Shown: positions 51,487-59,304 of the stretch, one piece after another | How the letters are laid out: every line of letters begins with the position of its first letter | Position numbering within the stretch: the first letter of the stretch is position 1 | Source of the DNA: Ewingella americana | GTDB lineage: Bacteria; Pseudomonadota; Gammaproteobacteria; Enterobacterales; Enterobacteriaceae | DNA length: 64,000 nucleotides | Direction: 5' to 3' | Assembly: GCF_006438725.1 (NCBI RefSeq) | Contig: NZ_RCZD01000006.1 | Span: 1-64,000 of the forward strand | Program-made: the position numbers and the translations under genes | The notes under the pieces: generated by a model | Told to the model about the DNA's origin: nothing | Seen by the model: the letters and a program-made list of their open reading frames with translations, nothing else | The model's database searches: none

Positions 51487-52245
51487 CTACTTGAATATCG
51501 TAGATTGCGATTTGTTGACGCTGCCGACGTATGATGCTATTCCCTTCCTCTCAGCTGCATTCTTGCTAGATATATAAGCTTGTAGAAATTCGACAATCCT
51601 TTTAGGGGATACACGAAGTGACTGCTGACTAAGCTCTAAGTTGAAAACTTTGACCATTGTAGATGGGGACTGTGTTTTTCGTTCGTTTATACAATATCCT
51701 GACTTTGCTAACGCTGCTTTTACAGAATTGAAAGCAATTTCTAGCTGGCTCAGATCATCACTTGAAAGCAAAATATCATCCATGTAAATGCTTACCGAAA
51801 TCTGACCTGACTTACTAATAATATTTATTAACTTCCCACAAAATGATTGATGAAAACATAAAGTTGCTAATATAGGAGATTGCGGATACCCATAAGGGAT
51901 AACGTGTTTAAGACCATTAGAAGGAGGGCTTCTAACTGTCGATAACTTAGCAATCTCCCTTGCTTTAGCATAAGGAATAAGCTTTCCTAGCTCTCTAGTA
52001 ACCCGACTTTGACTGGTAGAACCGAAAAAATCACTTATATCGATCAGAGAAAAATATTGTTTCTTGATATGCCGATTTGCAGCTGCAACATGCCCTCCCT
52101 TCCTTAAATGATACATATAAAGAGGATAGTTCCATTTATGTTTGATGTAAAAGTGTATCTTTCCCCCGATTTCCCGGGTCTTTTCACTTGGTACATAAAC
52201 CCAACGTCCTTCTTTAATTTCAAACTTATGTATCCATTTGTCCAT
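51487..52245 (-). CDS. Reverse transcriptase, retron-like
   Basis: A 252-residue RNA-dependent DNA polymerase. RT1-like EGRWVYVPSEKTREIGGKI; an AANRH segment (residues 56-59, cf. the retron NAxxH region); motif A YFSLIDISDFF (Asp69); motif B IPYGYPQSPIL (residues 116-125); motif C YMDD (154-157); then INERKTQ (motif D/E) and VKVFNLELS. It is short for the group (retron RTs usually 300 or more) and has YMDD where most retrons have YADD. No endonuclease or maturase domain, so a group II intron is excluded. Start ATG 52245 lies inside the end of the small upstream ORF. With the inverted-repeat segment upstream it reads as a retron-type locus. No DNA product is shown here. Confidence 0.8.
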   Translation of the reverse strand: MDKWIHKFEIKEGRWVYVPSEKTREIGGKIHFYIKHKWNYPLYMYHLRKGGHVAAANRHIKKQYFSLIDISDFFGSTSQSRVTRELGKLIPYAKAREIAKLSTVRSPPSNGLKHVIPYGYPQSPILATLCFHQSFCGKLINIISKSGQISVSIYMDDILLSSDDLSQLEIAFNSVKAALAKSGYCINERKTQSPSTMVKVFNLELSQQSLRVSPKRIVEFLQAYISSKNAAERKGIASYVGSVNKSQSTIFK

Positions 52246-52396
52246 TGATATAAGTGCCGAAATTAATGTAGTTAGGGACTATGTTAAAGAGGCTCAGCAC
52301 CTTTTCAACGAAAGTCCACGACTCGTTGATAAAGGCTAAGATTACAGTAGTAATCTCGAGCACTTTAACTAAGCCGATTTTATGTGTTTTAGTCAT
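52226..52396 (-). CDS. Small ORF between the ncRNA candidate and the RT (56 residues)
   Basis: ATG 52396 to TAA 52226, overlapping the first 20 bases of the RT gene in another frame. The translation begins MTKTHKIGLVKVLEITTV, with a hydrophobic/amphipathic middle (ILAFINESWTFVEKVLSLF) and ends YINGQMDT. It starts 21 bases after the ncRNA end. The overlap suggests coupled translation with the RT; the RT itself has no clear ribosome site. I do not recognise it. Candidates: retron effector, antitoxin, or a leader ORF. AGAGAGAACG upstream is a weak ribosome site. Confidence 0.5.
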   Translation of the reverse strand: MTKTHKIGLVKVLEITTVILAFINESWTFVEKVLSLFNIVPNYINFGTYINGQMDT

Positions 52397-52416
52397 AAAT
52401 CGTTCTCTCTATACAA

Positions 52417-52607
52417 TCCTGACGTTTCTTAGCGCAAGCGCATAGCCCAAACTAAAAACGCGACGACCCGTAGAGGCCATCAGAAACCTACGACAACCCT
52501 GCGCGGCGTGCGGCAGCGTTGAGCAGCTCACAGCATCGTAAGGCGACCATCGGCATGTCGAATAACGACGAGTACAGAGAGGCCGGAAAACCCAGCTAAC
52601 GTCAGGA
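52417..52607 (-). ncRNA. Candidate retron ncRNA (msr-msd)
   Basis: On the minus strand a 191-nt segment begins TCCTGACGTT and ends AACGTCAGGA, a perfect 10-nt a1/a2 inverted repeat. Just after a1 comes AGC (reading CGTTAGC), as in Ec86, whose priming G follows TTA. Next is a small hairpin GCTGG GTTTT CCGGC, a second GTCG TTATT CGAC, and an msd-like long arm: CTTACGA pairs with TCGTAGG, enclosing AACGCTGC against GCAGGGTT. Location directly upstream of an RT is standard for retrons. An ORF shown in one frame across it is not credible. No RNA evidence. Confidence 0.55.
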
Positions 52608-52793
52608 ACAAACAGATTACATGCAGAATTCGTAGCGCGAAACACTTTTTGTTTTACTAGTGATCTAATTTTTTGAAATAGTTGCTCTATTAATGCCTTT
52701 TTCAGTTTAATAATAATCAATACAAACCGCGCCACGTCTGGTCTCTATGCAATTTACTGGCTCACAGCATTGACCTTTTCAACGCCCCATCAA

Positions 52794-53021
52794 TCAGGCA
52801 AAAAACACATAAAAACCTTTTATTTCAGTGAAATGAGTTTTTCCTACGATCCTTTCGAGAGCCATAAAACTGAAATTCACTGAAATCCGTTTCAATCTTT
52901 TCAGTTTGGGGTTGCATGCAAAAGCCCAGGCACAGCGCGGCCTGGCGCTATGGTTTGTAGAAAACTGAAACTGAAAAAAACAACTGACGCAAAAGCCGCA
53001 GGCGGGTGCGGTGTAGTGCAA
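52794..53021 (-). CDS. Possible small phage ORF (Ash/Icd-like?), uncertain
   Basis: A 75-codon frame from TTG 53021: HYTAPACGFCVSCFFQFQFS then NHSARPRCAWAFACNPKLK. Small Cys/Phe-rich ORFs of this kind occur in P4- and P2-related prophages, sometimes named Ash or Icd-like. The start codon is poor and the heptamer cluster overlaps its 3' half. I list it as a weak candidate only. Confidence 0.25.
   Translation of the reverse strand: MHYTAPACGFCVSCFFQFQFSTNHSARPRCAWAFACNPKLKRLKRISVNFSFMALERIVGKTHFTEIKGFYVFFA
52823..52976. repeat. Cluster of six ACTGAAA/TTTCAGT heptamers
   Basis: Positions 52823 and 52899 (TTTCAGT), and 52869, 52879, 52964 and 52970 (ACTGAAA), all within 154 bases. Some adjoin (ACTGAAACTGAAA). 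It lies at the promoter side of the retron-like locus. A regulator-binding array or an RNA-folding array is possible. Confidence 0.55.
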
Positions 53022-53166
53022 TTTCCGTCACGTCTTGCTTTGTTCCGTGAGGCTGTCGCTGCGCATGCCGAATCAGGTTGGCTTGATCGTTTTGAAAGAG
53101 TTCATGGCGTTAGCTCGAATGCTGCACGGGGCTGTGTGCGATTGAGGTGGGTTATCTGCGGGCAAT

Positions 53167-53188
53167 AAAAAGCCCGCACACGGCGGGC
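53167..53188 (-). terminator. Terminator after the 97-residue cargo gene
   Basis: On the minus strand GCCCGC CGTGT GCGGGC then TTTTTA, eight bases past the stop of the gene at 53196. Confidence 0.8.
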
Positions 53189-53195
53189 ATAGAAA

Positions 53196-53489
53196 TTATT
53201 TCAGACTTATGAGGCGGGTATAACTTAGCTCTCCTCTCTCGGTTAGTGACTTAATCATGAACTTCCCATCACTATTATAGGAGCCTACTACTTCCGCTAA
53301 ACTACACATTTCATCGAACAGCCGCACTAACTCTAAATCAGATTCAATATTGAATTTTGCCATGGTCAATGGCTTAGGAACGCTATCATCTCCAATAAGG
53401 GTTAACCATGAGAGCAAAGCGTTTTTTTGCTTATCATTATCTAGACGTTCGGCCAGACATAATGTTGTACTAGCATGTTCAATATTCAT
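53196..53489 (-). CDS. Hypothetical cargo protein (97 residues)
   Basis: Starts ATG 53489 after CTGAGG, with a TATACT -10-like hexamer 23-28 bases before it, so it has its own promoter. It is soluble and acidic (ASTTLCLAERLDNDKQKNALL, MAKFNIESDLELVRLFDEM). No family recognised. Own promoter and terminator between the last tail gene and the retron-like locus mark it as a moron-type gene. Confidence 0.6.
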   Translation of the reverse strand: MNIEHASTTLCLAERLDNDKQKNALLSWLTLIGDDSVPKPLTMAKFNIESDLELVRLFDEMCSLAEVVGSYNSDGKFMIKSLTERGELSYTRLISLK

Positions 53490-53583
53490 TATCTAAACCT
53501 CAGGAGAGTATAGCCTCTATTCTAACATGTCCGTACATTCCGCGTTGGTACGCAATATACTGAAAAATATACACATTTAAAAA

Positions 53584-55260
53584 TCATCCAATAATCGGAT
53601 CGTATTTCGTCTTAAGCTCAGTGGCTTTTGCGCCGGTAGAGGTAATAGTCGCTGCATTCTGCGGCGTTCCGGTGTTGCTATGCGTATGGGCTGCGGTTAG
53701 CTCAGCCAGTTGCTTCACCACGTCCAGGGTTTCAAGCATCAACTGACAAACGTTAATACTCTGGCTCCCAATCCAAACCACAGGTGCAATCACTTCCTGG
53801 CGCACGGCCGCTACACTGCTGCGTAATTGGCCGACCTTCTCAACCAACTGACCTACAACGTTAACCGTATTATCCCCGCCCACGTCCGTAGTGGCATTGC
53901 CCTGGATGCTCGCCACATAGTTGGCCTGGGTGGCCAGGCAAAAATCCCCCTGGGCAACCTGCTGCACTGCACCGGCCAAAAGCTTATACGTGCCCAGAAC
54001 AATGGTTTTATCCGTGGCCTGAATGGTGGTTTCACGGGTTACCAGCGTGCGGGTTTCCTCATCGGCCTGGATAACCCGGCGCATGGAAGACTCACTGATC
54101 GTCTGGTCGGTCTGGCGCTCCCAATCCCCTGCCACCGTCACCCGCTGGGATACCCCATCGCGTTGCTGCTGTAACTGCTCTCCGGGTTTGACGGCGGGTA
54201 AGCTGTTGCCCTGCGCCATGGTTTGGCGAACAAAGGGTTTATCTGGCCTCCCCTCATTAAAGCCCACCTCTACCAGCGTGCCAACAGGAGGAAACTGGAA
54301 CATCCCGGACTCACTGCCCGCCATCGGCAACGGCAACGGCACGGCCGGATAAATCGGGGTATCCTTCGCCGGTTTGCCGTCTGCGTCTAACAGCTGCAAA
54401 TCAACCGCGTACCGTGGGCGATAGGGATCAGCAATGTTCCCGTTGCTCACGTCCTCGCTGGGTGCCTCTACCCTGGCGAACTTTGGCAGATGCAGACCGC
54501 TGGCCAACTCAGGAAAAGCCCCCTCAACCTGGCGCTGAATAGGCGTTTTCTGCAATGCCTGGCCGGTGACCTTATTACGCGGCGTCCAGGTGATGGCCAT
54601 ATCATCGTTATGTAGCCGAACGGTGGTTAACCGCTGGTTGTTCACGTCTACACCAGGGCGCAGGGTTTGGATAACCGGCACGGTCATGGTGTTGCCCGCC
54701 GCCGTTCCCTGGCTAAATTCGCTGGGGATCTCCACCGACTTACCCGCAAAAAGTGCATCCGCCGCACTTCCCACGAACACGCCGCCATCAGGCAGCTGAT
54801 ACCAAATATAATCATTGATTGAGAAAGCACGGCCAAGACTGGCCAGAAGTTGATAGCCGGTGCCGCTGTGAGTGAAATGGGGGATCGGCTTGTCGGCATA
54901 GCTCGACGCAGGAACGGTAAACTCCAGCCCGCTTTCTTCGCTCAGCCATTTGGCCACGTCGCGCAGAGTTGGATGCTGGAAAGAACACGGCCAGGCGCGT
55001 TCGAATACGCCGACCAGCTCCCGGACAAAAAGCCGCTGGTAGCCCGATTCAGAAGGCTGCGAACGCTCCACATACCCGGTGAACCAGCGCAGCACCAAAT
55101 CGGGATAACCAATATCAAGACGCACCAGTTTGCCGGTAAAATCTTCATCCGTTTGCGCAGTGATAAATCCCCGACCGCACGCGCTTAATTCCAGTGCCAG
55201 ATTGACGTCCACCAGGTGCGCGGCCGTATTAGACAGATATAATCTTTTGACCGGTTTCAT
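53584..55260 (-). CDS. Baseplate hub-spike fusion protein (gpD + gpV/VgrG-like)
   Basis: A 558-residue phage protein. Residues ~1-270 resemble the gp27/gpD hub (VDVNLALELSACG, WFTGYVERSQPSESGYQRLFVREL, SGLEFTVP, YQLLASLGRAFSINDYIWYQLPDG). Residues ~285-370 look like a gp5-type OB fold (FPPVGTLVEVGFNEGRPDKPFV). The rest is a repeat-rich beta-helix spike (VTRETTIQATDKTIVLGTY, GNATTDVGGDNTV) and a tail LTAAHTHSNTG. Hub and spike are separate genes in P2; here they are one, as in VgrG. Last gene of the leftward tail operon; its stop is followed by cargo DNA. Confidence 0.75.
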   Translation of the reverse strand: MKPVKRLYLSNTAAHLVDVNLALELSACGRGFITAQTDEDFTGKLVRLDIGYPDLVLRWFTGYVERSQPSESGYQRLFVRELVGVFERAWPCSFQHPTLRDVAKWLSEESGLEFTVPASSYADKPIPHFTHSGTGYQLLASLGRAFSINDYIWYQLPDGGVFVGSAADALFAGKSVEIPSEFSQGTAAGNTMTVPVIQTLRPGVDVNNQRLTTVRLHNDDMAITWTPRNKVTGQALQKTPIQRQVEGAFPELASGLHLPKFARVEAPSEDVSNGNIADPYRPRYAVDLQLLDADGKPAKDTPIYPAVPLPLPMAGSESGMFQFPPVGTLVEVGFNEGRPDKPFVRQTMAQGNSLPAVKPGEQLQQQRDGVSQRVTVAGDWERQTDQTISESSMRRVIQADEETRTLVTRETTIQATDKTIVLGTYKLLAGAVQQVAQGDFCLATQANYVASIQGNATTDVGGDNTVNVVGQLVEKVGQLRSSVAAVRQEVIAPVVWIGSQSINVCQLMLETLDVVKQLAELTAAHTHSNTGTPQNAATITSTGAKATELKTKYDPIIG

Positions 55261-55799
55261 GCTGGCCCCAGCGCATCATTAACGGGTTTGAGCACCTTGC
55301 TTTCAAACCAACTGAGTTTTTCGTCATCGTCAGCCGCCGCACCGCCATTAGAGCCAGCCTTTCCGCCCTGCTTAGTGGCCGCCGTTTTACCCCCGGCGCG
55401 GGCTTCACGCTTTTCGGCCACGCTGCCCTTTTCGCGCAACGTGAAGGTGACCAGCCAGGCCATTTTTCCGTCCTGCGGTGGTGCGTCAATATTCCCGCTG
55501 AATGTCCCTTCCCGGAAGTTAACCGCCTGGGCGGCCAGGTTGGCCACGCGGTAGGTTTGCAATTTGCCGCTGGCGTCCTTGGTTTCTGCCAGTTCAAATA
55601 ATCGCTTAAGCACCTTCACATCACGAAACGGCACCATGCCGGAAATGCGCAATTCCTTGGCTTTCGTTCCTTGCTCAGCGGTGGCCGTGCTCGAGGATTG
55701 CCCGGACTGGTCTTTTTCCTGAAACTGCATTGTTGCCGTAACTTTAAGGTCCATCAGCGGAATGGCTTCGCCGTTAAGCGCCAGCGTGGTGATCATCAT
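55257..55799 (-). CDS. Phage baseplate/tail protein
   Basis: A 180-residue protein, ATG 55799 preceded by GGAGGG. MMITTLALNGEAIPLMDLKVTATMQFQEKDQSG begins like small baseplate-complex proteins of contractile-tail phages. The C-terminus (KREARAGGKTAATKQGGKAGSNGG) is low-complexity. Its stop overlaps the hub-spike start. Role inferred from position between fibre assembly and hub genes. Confidence 0.55.
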   Translation of the reverse strand: MMITTLALNGEAIPLMDLKVTATMQFQEKDQSGQSSSTATAEQGTKAKELRISGMVPFRDVKVLKRLFELAETKDASGKLQTYRVANLAAQAVNFREGTFSGNIDAPPQDGKMAWLVTFTLREKGSVAEKREARAGGKTAATKQGGKAGSNGGAAADDDEKLSWFESKVLKPVNDALGPA

Positions 55800-56496
55800 T
55801 TATCATGCCCTCCAATAGCGATAAATCCGGGCCAGAAAACAGCGTGGCCAGCGTAAAGATGGCATCCTGCTGCGGGATATTTTTGCGCATTTCACTGGCG
55901 ATAAACGCCGGGGACCCTTTGGCGGTAAATACCCAGGCGGTAGTGCTTTTTCCCTGCAAATCCGCCAACGCCTGGGTGACACCGGCCAGGGCTTCATGGC
56001 GGGCAGTGGCGAAATCAGACATTGCCGACACAAGGCCGCTAATGCTGGCCCCGGTGGCCGCCTCAGCTTTGGCCTGGGCAATGCGCTGGGCATTCATGGC
56101 CAGGCGGTTGGTGGCGGTGGACAGTGGAACCGCTGGCGGCAAACCGCTCACCGCTTTGCCGGGGATCTGCATTTTTGTGATGGCAAGCTGGGCCACTTCC
56201 TGCGCCCGGCGTGCAACTTGAGAAAATACCGGCAGCGGCAAAACCGACGAAAATGCCGCCAGGTTCTTCATAAAATCCGCCTGAGACGTGGCACAGACCA
56301 TAAAAACAATCACGTTGATTTCATCGTCATCAGTACCTAGCTTGCTGGCCAGATGCTCAGCGGCATTTTTCGGGCTTAAATAACTGCCTTCACCCGCTTC
56401 CTGACCAAGGCCATACACCCACGGATGCACCGGCAGCACCGAGCACGTCAGCGCCGCCATATTTTGGGGGATACTTAACATCGCTTTATGCCACAT
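55774..56496 (-). CDS. Phage tail-region protein of unknown function
   Basis: A 240-residue protein. ATG 56496 (MWHKAMLSIPQ), with GGAG nine bases upstream, is preferred to 56532. It overlaps the previous stop and the next start by a few bases. It has Ala-rich helices (AMNAQRIAQAKAEAATGASISGLV) and a WVFTAKGSPAFIASEM stretch. I do not recognise it; it belongs to the tail operon by overlap on both sides. Confidence 0.55.
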   Translation of the reverse strand: MWHKAMLSIPQNMAALTCSVLPVHPWVYGLGQEAGEGSYLSPKNAAEHLASKLGTDDDEINVIVFMVCATSQADFMKNLAAFSSVLPLPVFSQVARRAQEVAQLAITKMQIPGKAVSGLPPAVPLSTATNRLAMNAQRIAQAKAEAATGASISGLVSAMSDFATARHEALAGVTQALADLQGKSTTAWVFTAKGSPAFIASEMRKNIPQQDAIFTLATLFSGPDLSLLEGMINDDHHAGA

Positions 56497-57064
56497 CGGC
56501 CGGTTCTCCGGGCCATATAACATCCGGCGCACTGGACACGTCGACGCGGCTCAGTTGTAAGCGGTGGTTTTGCCACGCGGTCAATAAGAGCAATTCGTCT
56601 TCTGTCGCCTGTTCGCTGTCTTTGGCAAAGGTCAGAATGCTGATGTGTTCCGACGCTACGGCTATGCGGTCTTTTTTATCCTGCGCTGCCTGGTTAATCA
56701 GTGTGGTTTTCTCGACGCTTTTGTCTTTCACCCACTTTTTACCGTTCCATTCGTCAAATTCTGACGCGGGCGCAATGCGGGTTTTGTCGTCAGGGATAGG
56801 GCCTAACGCATCGACTCGACTCGCACCGCGGTTGCTAATGTCATACACCGTGGCCCCGCGATAATCCTCAACAATTTGCCAGCCGGTATTGATATAAACG
56901 GCGGCCTGATTGATTTTCAGCACCGGAGGTTTGTCCGTTGTGCAGTTGGCGGGTAAACCGGTGTGCGGCACGACCCAGGCGTCACAGGGGCCAATAAGTT
57001 CCTTGGTCGTTGGAACAAAGTTGAATACTTTCACAATCTGATTTTCTGCGGATACTTTGAACAT
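56486..57064 (-). CDS. Tail fibre assembly protein (Tfa/caudo_TAP)
   Basis: A 192-residue chaperone-like protein. TGWQIVEDYRGATVYDISN and the SEFDEWNGKKWV region are typical of the P2 gpG/lambda Tfa family. It helps fold and trimerise the tail fibre encoded just upstream; the genes share a base at 57064. Confidence 0.85.
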   Translation of the reverse strand: MFKVSAENQIVKVFNFVPTTKELIGPCDAWVVPHTGLPANCTTDKPPVLKINQAAVYINTGWQIVEDYRGATVYDISNRGASRVDALGPIPDDKTRIAPASEFDEWNGKKWVKDKSVEKTTLINQAAQDKKDRIAVASEHISILTFAKDSEQATEDELLLLTAWQNHRLQLSRVDVSSAPDVIWPGEPADVA

Positions 57065-58707
57065 TATGCGAGCCTCACAATATAGTTTAGTGCGATGTTT
57101 TTAACGGTATTTTCTGGGTTACCTGCGGCATGAATCGCCAGGCCGTGGGTGTGCGCCCCAAGCGGGACTTGGTGGCTATGCCCACCGATGTAAACGTTAT
57201 GACCGTGTGCGCCAATACCAACCCAATGTTGATGCTGACCTTCGCCGGTGATTAGGGCCTCATTGGCATACCCATGATTAACATCCAGCAATCGACGGGA
57301 AGAACCGCCCCCGTTAAGAGAAATATTCGATTCACGCGCTTTCATGCTGTGCTCGTGATAACCACCCTCTGTAGTGAGTTTGCTGCCGTAATCAAAACCA
57401 TCCGTGCCCTTTGCACCGTAATCAAAACCGGTGGTATAGGGTGACCCCAGATCAGTGCCGTATACCTCGCCCCCGTGGGTGTGCGACTTAATAGCATCTT
57501 GTTCGTATGACCCCACGGCACGCCCTGACGCGGGTTTCCCTTTAATTGTCCATCCGCGCATATCGGGGATCACGCCACTCGGATAAGCAATGGCAAGTTT
57601 TGGATAAACGGTTGTATCGAATGTCTGGCCGACCATTAAAGCGTAACCGGTTGTCGCGGGCAGGGTGTCAGACGGCCACGCAATGGGAGCACCTACCGGA
57701 TAGCTGTCAAAACGTGGGTCATCCCCCGCCGCCACTGTGTTGGGGGTCGTTCCCACATCCAATAACGCCGCGCCTTTCAGGGCCAAGTTTTTACGCGCGG
57801 TAAGAACGTCATGGACGTCAGACAAATTTTTATCTTTGCGCAAATAATCACTCTTACCCTGCTGTTCACCCAATGACCCTTTGGGACGCAGATCGGTAAT
57901 AACGCCATCTTCGTCGATGCTGGCCAGTGCAAACACGTAATGCGCTACCCCATTGCTGGTGTAGTGGGCAAGTTCGGGGGCAATAGTGAATTTAATGCGC
58001 GTCTGGTAAGCGCTGGTTAGCGTCCCGCTGTAGCTCACATCCGCCCAGACTTTGGTCGGTATCGCCGTTAGCGCAATATTGGCGTTAGCCGCCAGTGACG
58101 CACGCAGACCGCCGATGTACCCCAGCCCCTGGGTAACAAAATGCTGGCTTCCTGTCTTGGCAACCAAAAAACCATCGTCAAAGAAGGCACCGGGACCGTA
58201 GGTGTCCACGTTGGCCAGTCGCAGGGCTTCATCCATGCCCGACAGGCGGGCGGTAAAATCAATCTGCCAGCTTTCGGCCGGTGTGGAGATTAACGTCTCG
58301 CTCACCGCGCCTTTGTACTCCATCAGGAATGAGCGAGTTAACACGTTGCCCTGCTGGCCGTTGGTGTTCTTCACTTTGCTTTGCAGCGGTGCATGCACAA
58401 TCATGGCCAGCGTGCCGCTGGCTTTATTGACCAGACCAATCCAGTTAAAAGCAAAGTCGCCCACATCCGCGCCAATGGTCACGGAGTACACCACGGAATT
58501 ATCGTTCACCACGCCGGTTTTGCTGACCGCCTGGCGATAAACGATGTGTGCCGCTGGCGGCAAGCCTTCTTTGCGGTCAATCCCTTTGGACGGATCCAGC
58601 CCCGGCACGTTGGCCAGCACAAATTCATCCAGGATCACCGGCTGGTTATCGGTAGCCTGCTGTGTCTTCCACTGTTCAAAGGCTTCGGTAATTACGGTCT
58701 GAGACAT
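57064..58707 (-). CDS. Phage tail fibre / collar protein
   Basis: A 547-residue receptor-binding fibre. The N-terminal ~150 residues attach to the baseplate ([44 protein letters not shown]3751-like). Then a tail-collar domain ([40 protein letters not shown]) and a His-rich C-terminus with repeated HxH ([23 protein letters not shown]), which in related fibres binds iron. Ends ALNYIVRLA like many P2-type fibres. Fibre specificity not predictable. Confidence 0.85.
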   Translation of the reverse strand: MSQTVITEAFEQWKTQQATDNQPVILDEFVLANVPGLDPSKGIDRKEGLPPAAHIVYRQAVSKTGVVNDNSVVYSVTIGADVGDFAFNWIGLVNKASGTLAMIVHAPLQSKVKNTNGQQGNVLTRSFLMEYKGAVSETLISTPAESWQIDFTARLSGMDEALRLANVDTYGPGAFFDDGFLVAKTGSQHFVTQGLGYIGGLRASLAANANIALTAIPTKVWADVSYSGTLTSAYQTRIKFTIAPELAHYTSNGVAHYVFALASIDEDGVITDLRPKGSLGEQQGKSDYLRKDKNLSDVHDVLTARKNLALKGAALLDVGTTPNTVAAGDDPRFDSYPVGAPIAWPSDTLPATTGYALMVGQTFDTTVYPKLAIAYPSGVIPDMRGWTIKGKPASGRAVGSYEQDAIKSHTHGGEVYGTDLGSPYTTGFDYGAKGTDGFDYGSKLTTEGGYHEHSMKARESNISLNGGGSSRRLLDVNHGYANEALITGEGQHQHWVGIGAHGHNVYIGGHSHQVPLGAHTHGLAIHAAGNPENTVKNIALNYIVRLA

Positions 58708-58716
58708 TTCTCGTCC

Positions 58717-59304
58717 TTACGATAATGTTGCGCCAAACGTGGCGGGGGTTGATTGAGTGCCAAGGGTCGCCGGATAACACACGTATTCGCCCTGATTCCA
58801 CCCCGCCCGGATATTCAGCCCAGAGGTTGTGATGACTTCAAATTGATAGCGGCGGCAGGTCCGACCATATTTACGGATAATTTCTAAGAGTAAATCGCTG
58901 TTATCGGCGATCTGGCTGTCTGTCACCCGCACCATGATCACGTCCCAATCCACACCCTCCTGACGCTCCAGCAACTCAACGTAACCAATCCCCAACCGGT
59001 CAAAGATGGCGATAAATCCCGCCGCTGAACCGGCGTCACTGGCATTGATAAAGGCATAAGCCACGCGCTTTCTAAACAGGGTTAGCGGCTCACCGTTAAA
59101 CCGGGTTATATCGCGGTCATAGGCCAACAGCTTTAGCAGCGGTTCCGCACACATCAGCGGATCAAACTGGCGCAGTGGCCAGCTCACCCACTCATAAACG
59201 CCCTGCCAAAACGTGCGACTTGCCCGCAGTAGCGCGGCCGGTTCGCCTTCACTCATCCATGAAGGCAACACCAAATTTTTTAATCGCGCTTTGAAATCAG
59301 GCAC
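58717..59304 (-). CDS. Phage tail protein, gpI-like
   Basis: A 195-residue protein between baseplate J and the tail fibre, the position of P2 gpI. QFDPLMCAEPLLKLLAYDRDITRFNGEP is the gpI-like core; it links baseplate wedge and fibre. Overlaps the J stop by eight bases. Confidence 0.7.
   Translation of the reverse strand: MPDFKARLKNLVLPSWMSEGEPAALLRASRTFWQGVYEWVSWPLRQFDPLMCAEPLLKLLAYDRDITRFNGEPLTLFRKRVAYAFINASDAGSAAGFIAIFDRLGIGYVELLERQEGVDWDVIMVRVTDSQIADNSDLLLEIIRKYGRTCRRYQFEVITTSGLNIRAGWNQGEYVCYPATLGTQSTPATFGATLS

Noticed and set aside
51487-52245. RT as part of a group II intron or diversity-generating retroelement
   Set aside because: No maturase or HNH domain and no intron ends are seen; no variable/template repeat pair or target gene is visible nearby.
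51487-52245. RT as an Abi/DRT (UG-group) protein without msDNA
   Set aside because: Those RTs are usually 400 residues or more with helical C-terminal domains; this one is 252. Kept as an alternative if the ncRNA does not hold up.
52409-52735. Open frame of 108 codons on the minus strand upstream of the RT
   Set aside because: It lies across the inverted-repeat ncRNA candidate; its second half is Cys/Arg-rich without domain pattern and it has no ribosome site. An RNA gene explains the sequence better.
52950-53168. Open frame of 72 codons on the plus strand
   Set aside because: No ribosome site or family features, and it runs against a possible minus-strand phage ORF. A real gene here cannot be excluded but is not supported.
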